A DNA stretch of 40,435 bases, taken from assembly GCF_017650195.1 (NCBI RefSeq), contig NZ_JAGCFH010000035.1, positions 1 to 40,435 on the forward strand, read 5' to 3'. Source of the stretch: Ruminococcus sp. GTDB taxonomy: Bacteria; Bacillota; Clostridia; Oscillospirales; Ruminococcaceae. Position numbers and translations under genes: made by a program. The notes beneath the pieces are model-generated. The model saw only the letters and a program-made list of their open reading frames with translations, searched no databases and was not told the DNA's origin. Below are positions 16,436 to 24,012 of the stretch, piece after piece. Position 1 is the stretch's first letter, and each line of letters begins with the position of its first letter.

Positions 16436-17983
16436 ATGATAATAAAAAGCAAGATAGTCCGTGATACGGCGTTACTGACAGCGATGCAACTATTTCTTGA
16501 TTCGGCGGCTCTTCTGCTGAATGTATTTATTACAAAGCAGCTAGGCGCCTCCGCCATAGGTATACTTAGCCTTACCGGGTCCTTTCTTGGAATTGCAGGT
16601 ATTCTGTCAAACGGCAACGCGTTTCTCTGCATAAGTCGACTGGTTTCAGAGGAGTTTGGAAAAACAGGAGGAGATCCCGAGGGTATACTTGGATACGGTA
16701 TCAGACTGTGTTTGCTTCTGAGCGCCGCTACATCCGCTGCTGTATTCTTTCTTGCTGAGCCTATCAGTCTGCGATTCTTCAGCGGCACCGGAATGATCGC
16801 TGCCCTGCGTTTCATGCCGGTTGCTCTAGTCACGGGATCGGTGTCGGCTTGCTTTAAGGGGTACTTTAATGCCTGCCGCAGGGCTGCGGTCACTGCGGCA
16901 TGCGATATAACCGGATTTGCGGTAAAATCGGCTGTGATAGTGATAATGACTGGGCTATCTAATAATGTAACGGAGGAAACAGTGTGTGGGATACTTGTGG
17001 GAAGCATAATAGCATGCAATAGCTCGTCTCTTCTACTGCTTGTTATAGCATACCTTATGCTTAGACAGAGGCAAAACGGACGATGTAGTTTGAGCTTTCG
17101 GGAGTACACTGGATACTGCCTTCCTATAATGGGAGGCAGTATACTTACGGCTGTACTGAGCAGCACAAATGACGCGCTTATACCTGTGTGTCTGAGGCAG
17201 TATGGCGATTCGGCAGGGGAGGCGCTGAGCAAGTTCGGAATATTTGAAGCTATAGTCCTGCCTACACTTTTCTTTCCATCAGTTATATTATGCTCGATGT
17301 CGGGTATAATAATAAGTGAAACCGCAAGAGCAAGGGCTGCAAAAAAACAAATAAGGATAAGATACTTTACAAAGAGGATCAAGGCATGGACGCTGATGTT
17401 TTCGGTATTCTCGGCAGCTTTTCTGATGAGGTTCGGCGGAGCGATAGGGGAGATACTCGGCGGTGGTGAGCTAGCAGGCAGAATGATAACTATTATAGCT
17501 CCGGTTGTGCCTTTCATATATATGGAGATAGTGCTTGAAGCTCTTATAAAGGGGTTGGGGCTGCAAAGCTTCTCCTCGGGGAACTACTTTATGGAATATG
17601 TCATACGTATCGCTGCTGTGTTGATACTGATACCTCGTATAGGCTTCTATGGGATAGTAGTTTCTTACTATGCGAGCAACATTTTTGGAAATTGCAGTCG
17701 GTTCATCAAGGTAACAAGAGTTACAGGTGCACGGATGGTACTTTGTGGAACACTGGTTTTTCCCGTAATACTGGCTTATATTACGATGTTTGCAGGAGAA
17801 ATGTTTTTCATGTTAACTGATGCCTCGGAGAGCAGCCCATTTAATATGCTGTTTTACGGACTTATCTGGGGAGGAGCATATTTCAGTACTTTCTCCGCAT
17901 TAGGAAAAGTAAAGCTTTTTGATAAATGCGGAGTAGATAATTTTGGTGATTGTTCACAACAAAATGTTAGCGGTATATTATGA
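16436..17983 (+). CDS. MOP-superfamily flippase (SpoVB/MurJ-like polysaccharide exporter)
   Basis: A 515-aa polytopic protein with about 13-14 hydrophobic segments in the pattern of polysaccharide biosynthesis/SpoVB transporters of the MATE-like MOP superfamily. The N-terminus KSKIVRDTALLTAMQLFLDSAA with TKQLGASAIGILSL is typical of the SpoVB group in Clostridia. Such proteins flip undecaprenyl-linked precursors. Sporulation function is not implied. The start is ATG 16436, with GGAGG (16426-16430) five bases upstream; ATG 16424 overlaps that site. Its last 60 residues run to a hydrophilic end with no clear terminator before the next promoter. Confidence 0.8.
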   Translation: MIIKSKIVRDTALLTAMQLFLDSAALLLNVFITKQLGASAIGILSLTGSFLGIAGILSNGNAFLCISRLVSEEFGKTGGDPEGILGYGIRLCLLLSAATSAAVFFLAEPISLRFFSGTGMIAALRFMPVALVTGSVSACFKGYFNACRRAAVTAACDITGFAVKSAVIVIMTGLSNNVTEETVCGILVGSIIACNSSSLLLLVIAYLMLRQRQNGRCSLSFREYTGYCLPIMGGSILTAVLSSTNDALIPVCLRQYGDSAGEALSKFGIFEAIVLPTLFFPSVILCSMSGIIISETARARAAKKQIRIRYFTKRIKAWTLMFSVFSAAFLMRFGGAIGEILGGGELAGRMITIIAPVVPFIYMEIVLEALIKGLGLQSFSSGNYFMEYVIRIAAVLILIPRIGFYGIVVSYYASNIFGNCSRFIKVTRVTGARMVLCGTLVFPVILAYITMFAGEMFFMLTDASESSPFNMLFYGLIWGGAYFSTFSALGKVKLFDKCGVDNFGDCSQQNVSGIL

Positions 17984-18007
17984 AATGTAGAAAATTTTAT
18001 GTTAGTA

Positions 18008-18036
18008 TTGCAATTTTTTTATTAATGAATTATAAT
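18008..18036 (+). promoter_or_regulatory. Sigma-A promoter of the EF-G-like gene
   Basis: TTGCAA (18008-18013), 17-bp spacer, TATAAT (18031-18036). The leader is about 48 bases and ends in a strong AGAGGAG ribosome site at 18075-18081. Confidence 0.75.
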
Positions 18037-18086
18037 ATTTGTATGCCGTGGATATAAGACGGATAAACCAAATAAGAGGAGAAACT

Positions 18087-18095
18087 ATGTCATGA
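18087..18095 (+). other. Two-codon minimal ORF overlapping the EF-G-like start
   Basis: ATG TCA TGA at 18087-18095 sits five bases after AGAGGAG (18075-18081), the ideal spacing. The ATG of the long gene (18092) overlaps its TGA as ATGA, and is ten bases from the same ribosome site. Ribosomes may initiate on the mini-ORF, terminate and reinitiate. Confidence 0.45.
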
Positions 18096-20173
18096 AAGAG
18101 TATGATGTAAACAAGGTAAAAAACATAGCATTTGCTGGTCACAACGGCTCGGGAAAAACTTCTCTTGCTGAAGCGATCCTATACAAAGCAGGAGCTTCTG
18201 ACCGTCTCGGCAAGACTGCTGACGGCACTACTGTTTGTGATTATGATCCTGAGGAGATCAAGAGACAGATATCAATCGGTACGTCTCTTGCTTCCTTTGA
18301 ATATAACAACCTCAAGGTAAATATTCTTGATACACCGGGATTATTTGACTTTGCTGCTGAAATGATAGAGGGTATAAGAGCTTCGGATACCGTTATGATA
18401 ACTGTATCGGCAAAGTCCGGCGTAAAGGTTGGCGCAAAAAAGGCTTATGAAGAGGCAGTGAAGCAAGGCAAGTCCAAGATGTTCGTTGTCACCAAGATTG
18501 ACGATAAGGACGCTAATTTCTTTAATGTTCTCACAGAGCTCAAGACAGTGTTTGGTCCTACCGTATGCCCTGTTGTAGTTCCTGTTGTAAGCCATGGCGC
18601 TATCGTTGAGTACGTAAACCTCATAGAAATGAAGTGCTATAAATATGATAACAAGGGCAATCCTATCGAAACGGAGATGCCTACGGCAGAGATATCGGAA
18701 AAGTTCGAGTATCGTGTTGATGGACTTGTAGCTGCTGTTTCAGAGGCTGTTGCAGAGACCTCAGAGGAGCTTATGGAGAAGTTCTTCGAGGGTGAAACTT
18801 TTACTCAGAAGGAGCTCATAGACGGTATACACGACGGTATGAACAGAGGTATCATAACCCCAGTCGTATGCACGTCTGCTGCTGACCTTGCAGGCATAGA
18901 TATGCTTCTTAAGGAGATAGAGCTGCTGCTTCCATCGCCTAACGAGGTATACCCTGCCGAGGCATACACAGCAACAAAGGATGTCGTTGAGATAGAATGC
19001 GACGTGAAAGATCCGCTTTCGGCTTATGTGTTCAAGACGGTTGCCGACCCCTTTGTAGGTAAAATGTCTTTCATTAGAGTTATGTCGGGCAAGCTCTCCT
19101 CCAACTCTGAAGTGATTAATTCAACAACAGGTTCAAGCGAGAAGATTGGTAAACTCTATACTCTATGCGGTAAGAAGCAGACAGAGGTTCCGGCTGCCTT
19201 TGCAGGAGATATTGTAGTTGCTTCAAAAATATCCGCAAATACAGGAGATTCACTTTCTGATAATTCAAGGGTAGTCGAGTTTGGCGGAATGGAATTCCCG
19301 AGACCCTGCTACTCTATGGCTGTAAAGGCAAAGGCTCAGGGCGACGAGGCTAAAATATCGACAAGTATACAGAGACTTATAGAAGAAGATCCTACTCTGA
19401 CTTATGTTCAGGACGATACTACAAAGGAGCAGATTCTCAGCGGTCTTGGCGAACAGCATATCGAAGTTGCAGCTGCCAAGCTAAAGAGCAAATTCGGCGT
19501 TGACGTAAACCTGACGGTTCCTAAGATAGCCTATAAGGAGACTATTCGCAAGAAGGTCAAGGTACAGGGAAGACACAAGAAGCAGTCCGGTGGTCACGGT
19601 CAGTTCGGAGACGTATGGATAGAGTTTGAGCCATGCGTAAGCGATACACTCGTATTCGAGGAAAAGATATTCGGTGGAGCCGTACCCAAGAACTACTTTC
19701 CAGCTGTACAGAAGGGTCTTGAAGAGAGCGTTAGAAAGGGCGTTCTTGCAGGCTGTCCTGTTGTGGGACTTAAGGCTATACTTGTTGACGGGTCCTATCA
19801 CCCTGTAGATTCTTCGGAAATGGCGTTCAAGACTGCTGCTTCTATAGCGTACAAGGAAGGTCTGAGACAGGCTGACCCTGTTATGCTGGAGCCTATCGGT
19901 GAGCTCAAGGTAACTGCTCCGGATGATAATACCGGTGATATAATGGGTGAGCTCAACAAGCGCAGGGGCAGAGTTCTCGGAATGGAGCCTGTGGGCGGCG
20001 GCAATACCGCTATCCAGGCAGAAGTTCCAATGCGTGAGATGCATGACTTTGCTATGTATCTCCGTCAGACCACAAGAGGTCTCGGAAGCTTCACCTTTGA
20101 TTTCGTAAGATATGAGCAGCTCCCTGCAAACCTTCTTACAGAAGTTATTTCTTCCGTTGGAGCTGTTGAATAA
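18092..20173 (+). CDS. Elongation factor G-like translational GTPase (EF-G paralogue)
   Basis: A 693-aa five-domain EF-G family protein. G1 is GHNGSGKT (16-23); G3 reads DTPGLFDF, where the canonical factor has DTPGHVDF, so the catalytic His is Leu; G4 is TKID. Domain IV is present (GRHKKQSGGHGQFGDVWIEFEP), as is a domain V ending RQTTRGLGSFTFDFVRYEQLP. These deviations mark the EF-G-like subfamily rather than the housekeeping fusA product, which is normally in the str operon with rpsL, rpsG and tuf; none of those is here. The role may be ribosome rescue, back-translocation or a conditional factor; not known. It has its own promoter and terminator. Confidence 0.88.
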   Translation: MKEYDVNKVKNIAFAGHNGSGKTSLAEAILYKAGASDRLGKTADGTTVCDYDPEEIKRQISIGTSLASFEYNNLKVNILDTPGLFDFAAEMIEGIRASDTVMITVSAKSGVKVGAKKAYEEAVKQGKSKMFVVTKIDDKDANFFNVLTELKTVFGPTVCPVVVPVVSHGAIVEYVNLIEMKCYKYDNKGNPIETEMPTAEISEKFEYRVDGLVAAVSEAVAETSEELMEKFFEGETFTQKELIDGIHDGMNRGIITPVVCTSAADLAGIDMLLKEIELLLPSPNEVYPAEAYTATKDVVEIECDVKDPLSAYVFKTVADPFVGKMSFIRVMSGKLSSNSEVINSTTGSSEKIGKLYTLCGKKQTEVPAAFAGDIVVASKISANTGDSLSDNSRVVEFGGMEFPRPCYSMAVKAKAQGDEAKISTSIQRLIEEDPTLTYVQDDTTKEQILSGLGEQHIEVAAAKLKSKFGVDVNLTVPKIAYKETIRKKVKVQGRHKKQSGGHGQFGDVWIEFEPCVSDTLVFEEKIFGGAVPKNYFPAVQKGLEESVRKGVLAGCPVVGLKAILVDGSYHPVDSSEMAFKTAASIAYKEGLRQADPVMLEPIGELKVTAPDDNTGDIMGELNKRRGRVLGMEPVGGGNTAIQAEVPMREMHDFAMYLRQTTRGLGSFTFDFVRYEQLPANLLTEVISSVGAVE

Positions 20174-20185
20174 ATATGTTGTTTC

Positions 20186-20214
20186 CGGCTGCCACAACTG
20201 CGGCAGCCGTTTTT
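20186..20214 (+). terminator. Intrinsic terminator after the EF-G-like gene
   Basis: CGGCTGCC (20186-20193) and GGCAGCCG (20202-20209) with an 8-base loop and five T. It is 13 bases past the stop. Confidence 0.9.
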
Positions 20215-20229
20215 ATGTCCTTTCGGGGC

Positions 20230-20258
20230 TTGATTTATTTTTGTCAGTGTGATATAAT
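20230..20258 (+). promoter_or_regulatory. Sigma-A promoter of the CobW pair
   Basis: TTGATT (20230-20235), 17-bp spacer, TATAAT (20253-20258) preceded by TGA (extended -10). No Zur-like dyad is visible around it. Confidence 0.75.
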
Positions 20259-20296
20259 ATTCTTTGAATCTAAAATATGAAAGAAGTGTTGTTCAC

Positions 20297-21460
20297 ATGA
20301 CAAAAATCACGATCTTCTCAGGCTTTCTCGGTGCGGGAAAGACCACTCTCATAAAGAAGCTCATACAGGAGGGCTACAAGGGCGAAAAGCTCGTGCTTAT
20401 CGAGAACGAATTCGGACAGATAGGCATTGACGGCGGCTTTTTGCAGGACGCAGGCGTTGAGATAACTGAAATGAACTCAGGCTGTATCTGCTGCAGTCTC
20501 GTGGGCGATTTCGGAAAGGCTCTTGAAAAGGTGCTTGCGGACTATGCTCCCGACCGTATCCTTATTGAGCCCTCAGGCGTAGGAAAGCTTAGTGATGTTA
20601 TCCGCGCGGTTCAGAACATCAACGCTCATGATGTTGAGCTTGACGGTTTTACCACAGTTGTTGACGCCAAGAAGTACAAGATGTACATGAAGAACTTCGG
20701 CGAATTCTTCGATAACCAGATTACTTACGCAAGCTGTCTCATACTCAGCCACACAAGCGGTCTTTCGCAGGATAAGCTTGACGACTGTGTAAAGAGCCTC
20801 CGCGAGAAGAATCCTTCCGCTCCTATCGTTACTACAGAGTGGGATGAGCTCACAGGCAAGCAGCTCGTTGACGCGATGACTCAGAAGAATACACTTGATG
20901 ATGAACTCAAGGAGCTTCTTGAAGAGGCTGCACATCACGATCATCACCACCACCATGACGAAGAGCATGAGCATCATCACCATGACCACGATGAGGAGCA
21001 TGAGCATCATCATCACGACCACGATGAAGAGCATGAGCATCATCACCATGACCACGATGAAGAGCATGAACACCACCACCATGACTATGACGAGGAACAT
21101 GAACATCACCACGATCACGGTCCCGATTGCACCTGCGGCTGTCACGATCATGACCACGATCATGAACATCACCATCACCATGCTGACGAAGTTTTCACAA
21201 GCTGGGGCAGGGAAACTACAAGATCTTATACTCCTGAGGAGATACAGTCCGCTCTTGAAGCTCTCGGAGATGAGGAAAAGTACGGTATGATACTCCGTGC
21301 AAAGGGCATTGTTGCAGGTACTGACGGTAAGTGGATACACTATGACTATGTACCGGGAATACCCGATGTACGTACCGGAAGCGCAGGCACTATCGGAAGG
21401 CTTTGCGTTATCGGTTCAAAGATAAACGAGGAAGCTATATCAGAGCTTTTCAAGGCCTGA
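20297..21460 (+). CDS. COG0523 (CobW/ZNG1-type) metal-chaperone GTPase with a long His-rich tract
   Basis: A 387-aa G3E-family P-loop GTPase. Walker A is GFLGAGKT (9-16), the metal-binding CxCC is in SGCICCSL, and the ENEFGQIGIDGG switch and LIEPSGVGKL follow. Residues about 213-297 are a His/Asp/Glu tract with five tandem copies of an 11-residue unit of the form HDEEHEHHHHD, plus a CTCGCH element. The CobW_C-type domain follows (SWGRETTRSYTPEEIQ to the end). COG0523 proteins hand metals, mostly zinc, to client enzymes; the tract suggests high-capacity Zn, Ni or Co binding. ATG 20297 begins the canonical MTKITIFSGFLGAGKT. Its ribosome site is weak. It is co-transcribed with the next gene, 18 bases on. 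Confidence 0.92.
   Translation: MTKITIFSGFLGAGKTTLIKKLIQEGYKGEKLVLIENEFGQIGIDGGFLQDAGVEITEMNSGCICCSLVGDFGKALEKVLADYAPDRILIEPSGVGKLSDVIRAVQNINAHDVELDGFTTVVDAKKYKMYMKNFGEFFDNQITYASCLILSHTSGLSQDKLDDCVKSLREKNPSAPIVTTEWDELTGKQLVDAMTQKNTLDDELKELLEEAAHHDHHHHHDEEHEHHHHDHDEEHEHHHHDHDEEHEHHHHDHDEEHEHHHHDYDEEHEHHHDHGPDCTCGCHDHDHDHEHHHHHADEVFTSWGRETTRSYTPEEIQSALEALGDEEKYGMILRAKGIVAGTDGKWIHYDYVPGIPDVRTGSAGTIGRLCVIGSKINEEAISELFKA
20934..21186 (+). repeat. In-gene tandem repeat, 33-bp unit encoding His-rich blocks
   Basis: About five head-to-tail 33-bp units built from CAY/GAY/GAR codons inside the COG0523 gene. Units differ mostly at third positions (CAC/CAT, GAG/GAA), so the amino-acid pattern is kept while the DNA has drifted. 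The next-to-last full unit has Tyr in place of one His. Likely length-variable by slippage. Confidence 0.85.
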
Positions 21461-21478
21461 CCGAAAGGAGCGTTCAAC

Positions 21479-22435
21479 GTGCCGGATCAGAATGATGTAA
21501 TACCGATATACCTCTTTCTCGGTTTCCTTGAAGCCGGAAAGACAAAGTTCATACAGGAGACCCTTGAGGACAAGCGCTTCAACAAGGGCGAGAAGACCCT
21601 GCTGCTTATATGCGAGGAAGGCGTGGAGGAGTATGATATCTCCCGTATGCCAAAGAAAAACATCATAACTCATGTTTTTGATGACAAGTCGGAGTTCACA
21701 ATGGAGAACTTCACAAAGCTTCTCAGAGAAAGCGGCGCAGAGCGCGTTGTTGTGGAGTATAACGGAATGTGGCTCATGGACGACTTCTACAAGGCAATGC
21801 CCGACGAGACAACTATCGCTCAGGTCATGTATTTTGTGGACGCGACTACCTTCAGCAATTACAATGCCAATATGAGAAGTCTTGTGGTGGATAAGCTGAA
21901 TGTGGCTGAAATGGTGATATTCAACCGTTTCAGCGAGAAGTTCGATCCCAACGAGTATCACAAGATCGTAAGAGGCGTAAGCAGACGTGCTGAGATAGTA
22001 TATGAGTATACCGACGGTAGAGTTGCCTACGACGATATAGAGGATCCGCTCCCGTTTGATGTGGAAGCCGATGAAATAACCATAGAGGACAAGGATTTCG
22101 CTCTCTGGTATAGGGATATCATGGAGGAGCCTGCAAAGTATGACGGAAAGATCGTTCATTTCAAGGCTCTTACCGCTAAAAACGACAAGTTCCCTGAGAA
22201 CACCTTTGCAGTAGGACGTCATATAATGACCTGCTGTGTCGAGGATATACAGTACTGCTGGCTTGCGGCTCAGGTGGATGACGGAAATGAGCCTGCAAAC
22301 AAGACGTGGATAAATGTTTCCGGCAGAATAAGCGTGCAGAAGCACAAGCTCTACCGCGGAAAAGGTCCGCTGCTGCTTGTAAGCTCTGTTGAAGAGGCAG
22401 TTGCTCCCGAACAGCCTGTAGCTACGTTTTATTAA
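21479..22435 (+). CDS. CobW-like GTPase fused to a YcgQ/TIGR03943-type C-terminal domain
   Basis: A 318-aa protein. The N-terminus is a G3E-like P-loop GTPase with intact Walker A GFLEAGKT (15-22), but it lacks the CxCC metal site and has VVVEYNGMW where CobW proteins have IEPSG. From about residue 215 the sequence KYDGKIVHFKAL, FAVGRHIMTCCVEDIQ and WINVSGRI resembles the C-terminal domain of YcgQ-type (TIGR03943) proteins, which partner YcgR permeases. The start is GTG 21479 with AAAGGAG (21464-21470) eight bases before. It is the second gene of the CobW operon and ends in a terminator. It probably works with the upstream GTPase in metal delivery, possibly replacing the usual YcgQ/YcgR membrane pair; inference. 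Confidence 0.75.
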   Translation: MPDQNDVIPIYLFLGFLEAGKTKFIQETLEDKRFNKGEKTLLLICEEGVEEYDISRMPKKNIITHVFDDKSEFTMENFTKLLRESGAERVVVEYNGMWLMDDFYKAMPDETTIAQVMYFVDATTFSNYNANMRSLVVDKLNVAEMVIFNRFSEKFDPNEYHKIVRGVSRRAEIVYEYTDGRVAYDDIEDPLPFDVEADEITIEDKDFALWYRDIMEEPAKYDGKIVHFKALTAKNDKFPENTFAVGRHIMTCCVEDIQYCWLAAQVDDGNEPANKTWINVSGRISVQKHKLYRGKGPLLLVSSVEEAVAPEQPVATFY

Positions 22436-22438
22436 AAA

Positions 22439-22464
22439 AATGCTCCCTTTTTCAAGGGAGCATT
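22439..22464. terminator. Bidirectional intrinsic terminator (CobW operon / anti-sigma gene)
   Basis: AATGCTCCCTT (22439-22449), loop TTTC, AAGGGAGCATT (22454-22464). There is a run of seven A upstream and TT-ACTTTT downstream, so on the minus strand it ends in a strong U7. The plus gene stops at 22435; the minus operon stops at 22565, with a second small dyad TTTCAAC-AATAT-GTTGAAA at 22479-22497 between. Confidence 0.9.
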
Positions 22465-22564
22465 ACTTTTAACATCTGTTTCAACAATATGTTGAAATAT
22501 TATTTCACATCTTGAATCATTATATTTAAATTGCATATATAAGATGTTGATAAAGGTCGAAGCC

Positions 22565-23374
22565 CTAATCTTCGATTATCAGACCGCTGAACGCATAAGG
22601 TCTGAACGGTATATCTCTATCACGGCAGCGAATTGTAAGTGTTGTATCTAATGTCAGGTGTTCAAGCGGATAATCAAAATACGCAGTGACAGGGTCGTAG
22701 ATGCAATTATGCATATCCTGTCTGAACGGCAGGCAGGGCCTTAACTCCACTATAAAATTGGGTATGTTGTTCTCATTGCGTGATGTTTCTTCTATTTTTT
22801 CTTTTGCAACTTGGAACCCGGTATTAACATGGACTCCGACACGTATGTTGCCCCAGGGGACAACTTTTCCGTTTGCGGGAACAGGCTTGCCGTCATCGTC
22901 AAGGAGCTTTTCATCGCCTACGTATACACAGTTGTTTGCTCTGTCTATTCTGACATCTTTTTCTTCCTTATTGCGCACCGCAACAACAAATGGGTGAAAT
23001 TCGTCTTCATCTGGATTTGGATATTCATATTTTATTCCGTAATTCGTTACCTCAGGTATAAATGATATCTGGTCGGACTTTGCAAGTCTCGGATGTGCGC
23101 AGAGAAGCTCATAGGTTGTTCCGAGAAGAACTGCGACAGCCAGTATAAGTCCGAACAGTATTTTTGTGAGCCGCATTTTTTTCTTTACTTTTTTCATGGG
23201 TTCTATGTTTTGAGAAGATGTATTGATCTTTATATCGCCGTTTTTCATATCCTCATACTCCTTTCTGCATTCACTGCATTCAGCAATGTGTTTTTCAACC
23301 TCTTCTTTGCTGATTTCAGAGAGTGCGTCGTCACAGTATAAAGGAATCAGGTCTTTTATTATCTCACACCTCAT
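22565..23374 (-). CDS. Anti-sigma factor with ZAS zinc finger
   Basis: A 269-aa single-pass membrane protein. Its cytoplasmic N-terminus has the zf-HC2/ZAS motif His-x3-Cys-x2-Cys in EKHIAECSECRKEY, preceded by a conserved MRCEIIKDLIPLYCDDALS. A membrane segment follows (LTKILFGLILAVAVLLGTTYELL, about 68-92), then an extracytoplasmic domain of about 175 residues with no family I recognise. It should bind and hold the ECF sigma factor encoded just upstream. The start was chosen at 23374 (AGGAG seven bases before); the upstream in-frame ATG lies within the sigma gene. The gap to the sigma stop is only four bases. Confidence 0.88.
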   Translation of the reverse strand: MRCEIIKDLIPLYCDDALSEISKEEVEKHIAECSECRKEYEDMKNGDIKINTSSQNIEPMKKVKKKMRLTKILFGLILAVAVLLGTTYELLCAHPRLAKSDQISFIPEVTNYGIKYEYPNPDEDEFHPFVVAVRNKEEKDVRIDRANNCVYVGDEKLLDDDGKPVPANGKVVPWGNIRVGVHVNTGFQVAKEKIEETSRNENNIPNFIVELRPCLPFRQDMHNCIYDPVTAYFDYPLEHLTLDTTLTIRCRDRDIPFRPYAFSGLIIED

Positions 23375-23378
23375 AATG

Positions 23379-23864
23379 TTACTCCTTTCTGAGCTTTTGC
23401 TTTGCACGATAGTACGTTACTCTTGCCCAGCTTGCGTTCTTGCCGAAAAGTTGACCAATCTCTTCAAATGACATAGCTCCTGTTGCTCTGAGAAGCAGTA
23501 TCTCTTTTTCACGTTCGGGCAGTTCGTGTATCTGTCTGAGTACGTACATCTTTGTGTCGGCACTCTCTATCTGGTCGTCAGGGGGAATGATACTGATATC
23601 GAGTTCCGCGATATCAAGCTCTTTGGATACGGACGGATGATATTTGCGCCTTTTCAGCTCCTTCAGCCAGAGGAATTTTGCGATCTGGCAGAGCCATGTA
23701 CAGACTGAGCATTTGTTGTCGAACTTGTTAAGGGAGCGCAGAGCCTGAAGAAATGTTTCCTGCGTCAGATCCTGTGCTGTGTCAGGTTCACGGCATATAC
23801 TTATAAGATATGCATAGACCTTCTGACCGTATTTCTGATAATAGTCTTCGATCTCCTTATTCAT
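23379..23864 (-). CDS. ECF-type RNA polymerase sigma factor
   Basis: A 161-aa sigma-70 family protein with only regions 2 and 4. Region 2 contains DYYQKYGQKVYAYLISICRE, TAQDLTQETFLQAL and CTWLCQIAKFLWLKELKRRK. Region 4 contains LPEREKEILLLR and MSFEEIGQLFGKNASWARVTYYRAKQKL. Start ATG 23864 with AGGAGG (comp. 23872-23877) seven bases upstream. It forms an operon with the membrane anti-sigma factor, so it responds to an envelope or extracellular signal. An ECF-type promoter upstream (23903-23933) suggests autoregulation. Confidence 0.92.
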   Translation of the reverse strand: MNKEIEDYYQKYGQKVYAYLISICREPDTAQDLTQETFLQALRSLNKFDNKCSVCTWLCQIAKFLWLKELKRRKYHPSVSKELDIAELDISIIPPDDQIESADTKMYVLRQIHELPEREKEILLLRATGAMSFEEIGQLFGKNASWARVTYYRAKQKLRKE

Positions 23865-23902
23865 CCGCCGTCCTCCTTTCATTGATTTCAGAAGCTTCTG
23901 TA

Positions 23903-23933
23903 TATTAGTACCCTGAGGAATAAAAGCGTTACA
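23903..23933 (-). promoter_or_regulatory. Putative ECF-type, self-regulated promoter of the sigma/anti-sigma operon
   Basis: On the minus strand: TGTAAC (23933-23928), a 15-base spacer, then GGTACTAATA (23912-23903). The TGTAAC box resembles the TGAAAC -35 of SigW-type ECF promoters, and GGTACTAA the CGTA -10 class. There is no sigma-A -10 at the right place. The start codon is about 38 bases after. Confidence 0.5.
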
Positions 23934-23942
23934 TGATTTTAT

Positions 23943-23976
23943 AAAAAAACACCGAGCCCGAAATATGAGCTCGGTG
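23943..23976 (-). terminator. Intrinsic terminator of the P-type ATPase gene
   Basis: On the minus strand CACCGAGC (23976-23969) pairs with GCTCGGTG (23957-23950), followed by T7. It lies 36 bases past the ATPase stop and just upstream of the ECF promoter. Confidence 0.88.
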
Positions 23977-24012
23977 ATCTGTTCTATTATAACATATCAG
24001 GTAGGTATTATG

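Noticed and set aside
18092..20173. Tetracycline ribosomal protection protein (Tet(M)-like)
   Set aside because: The G1 and domain IV sequences fit the EF-G-like subfamily; no Tet(M) signature or mobile context is seen.
20215..20296. Zur box in front of the CobW pair
   Set aside because: I found no TCGTAAT-N-ATTACGA-like dyad; zinc control is possible but not shown.
20934..21186. CRISPR-like periodic repeat
   Set aside because: Units are contiguous without spacers and lie in frame within a gene.
20573..21340. A 255-codon minus-strand frame rich in Met and Val
   Set aside because: It is the antisense of the COG0523 His-rich repeats (CAT/CAC read as ATG/GTG); no ribosome site and no family.
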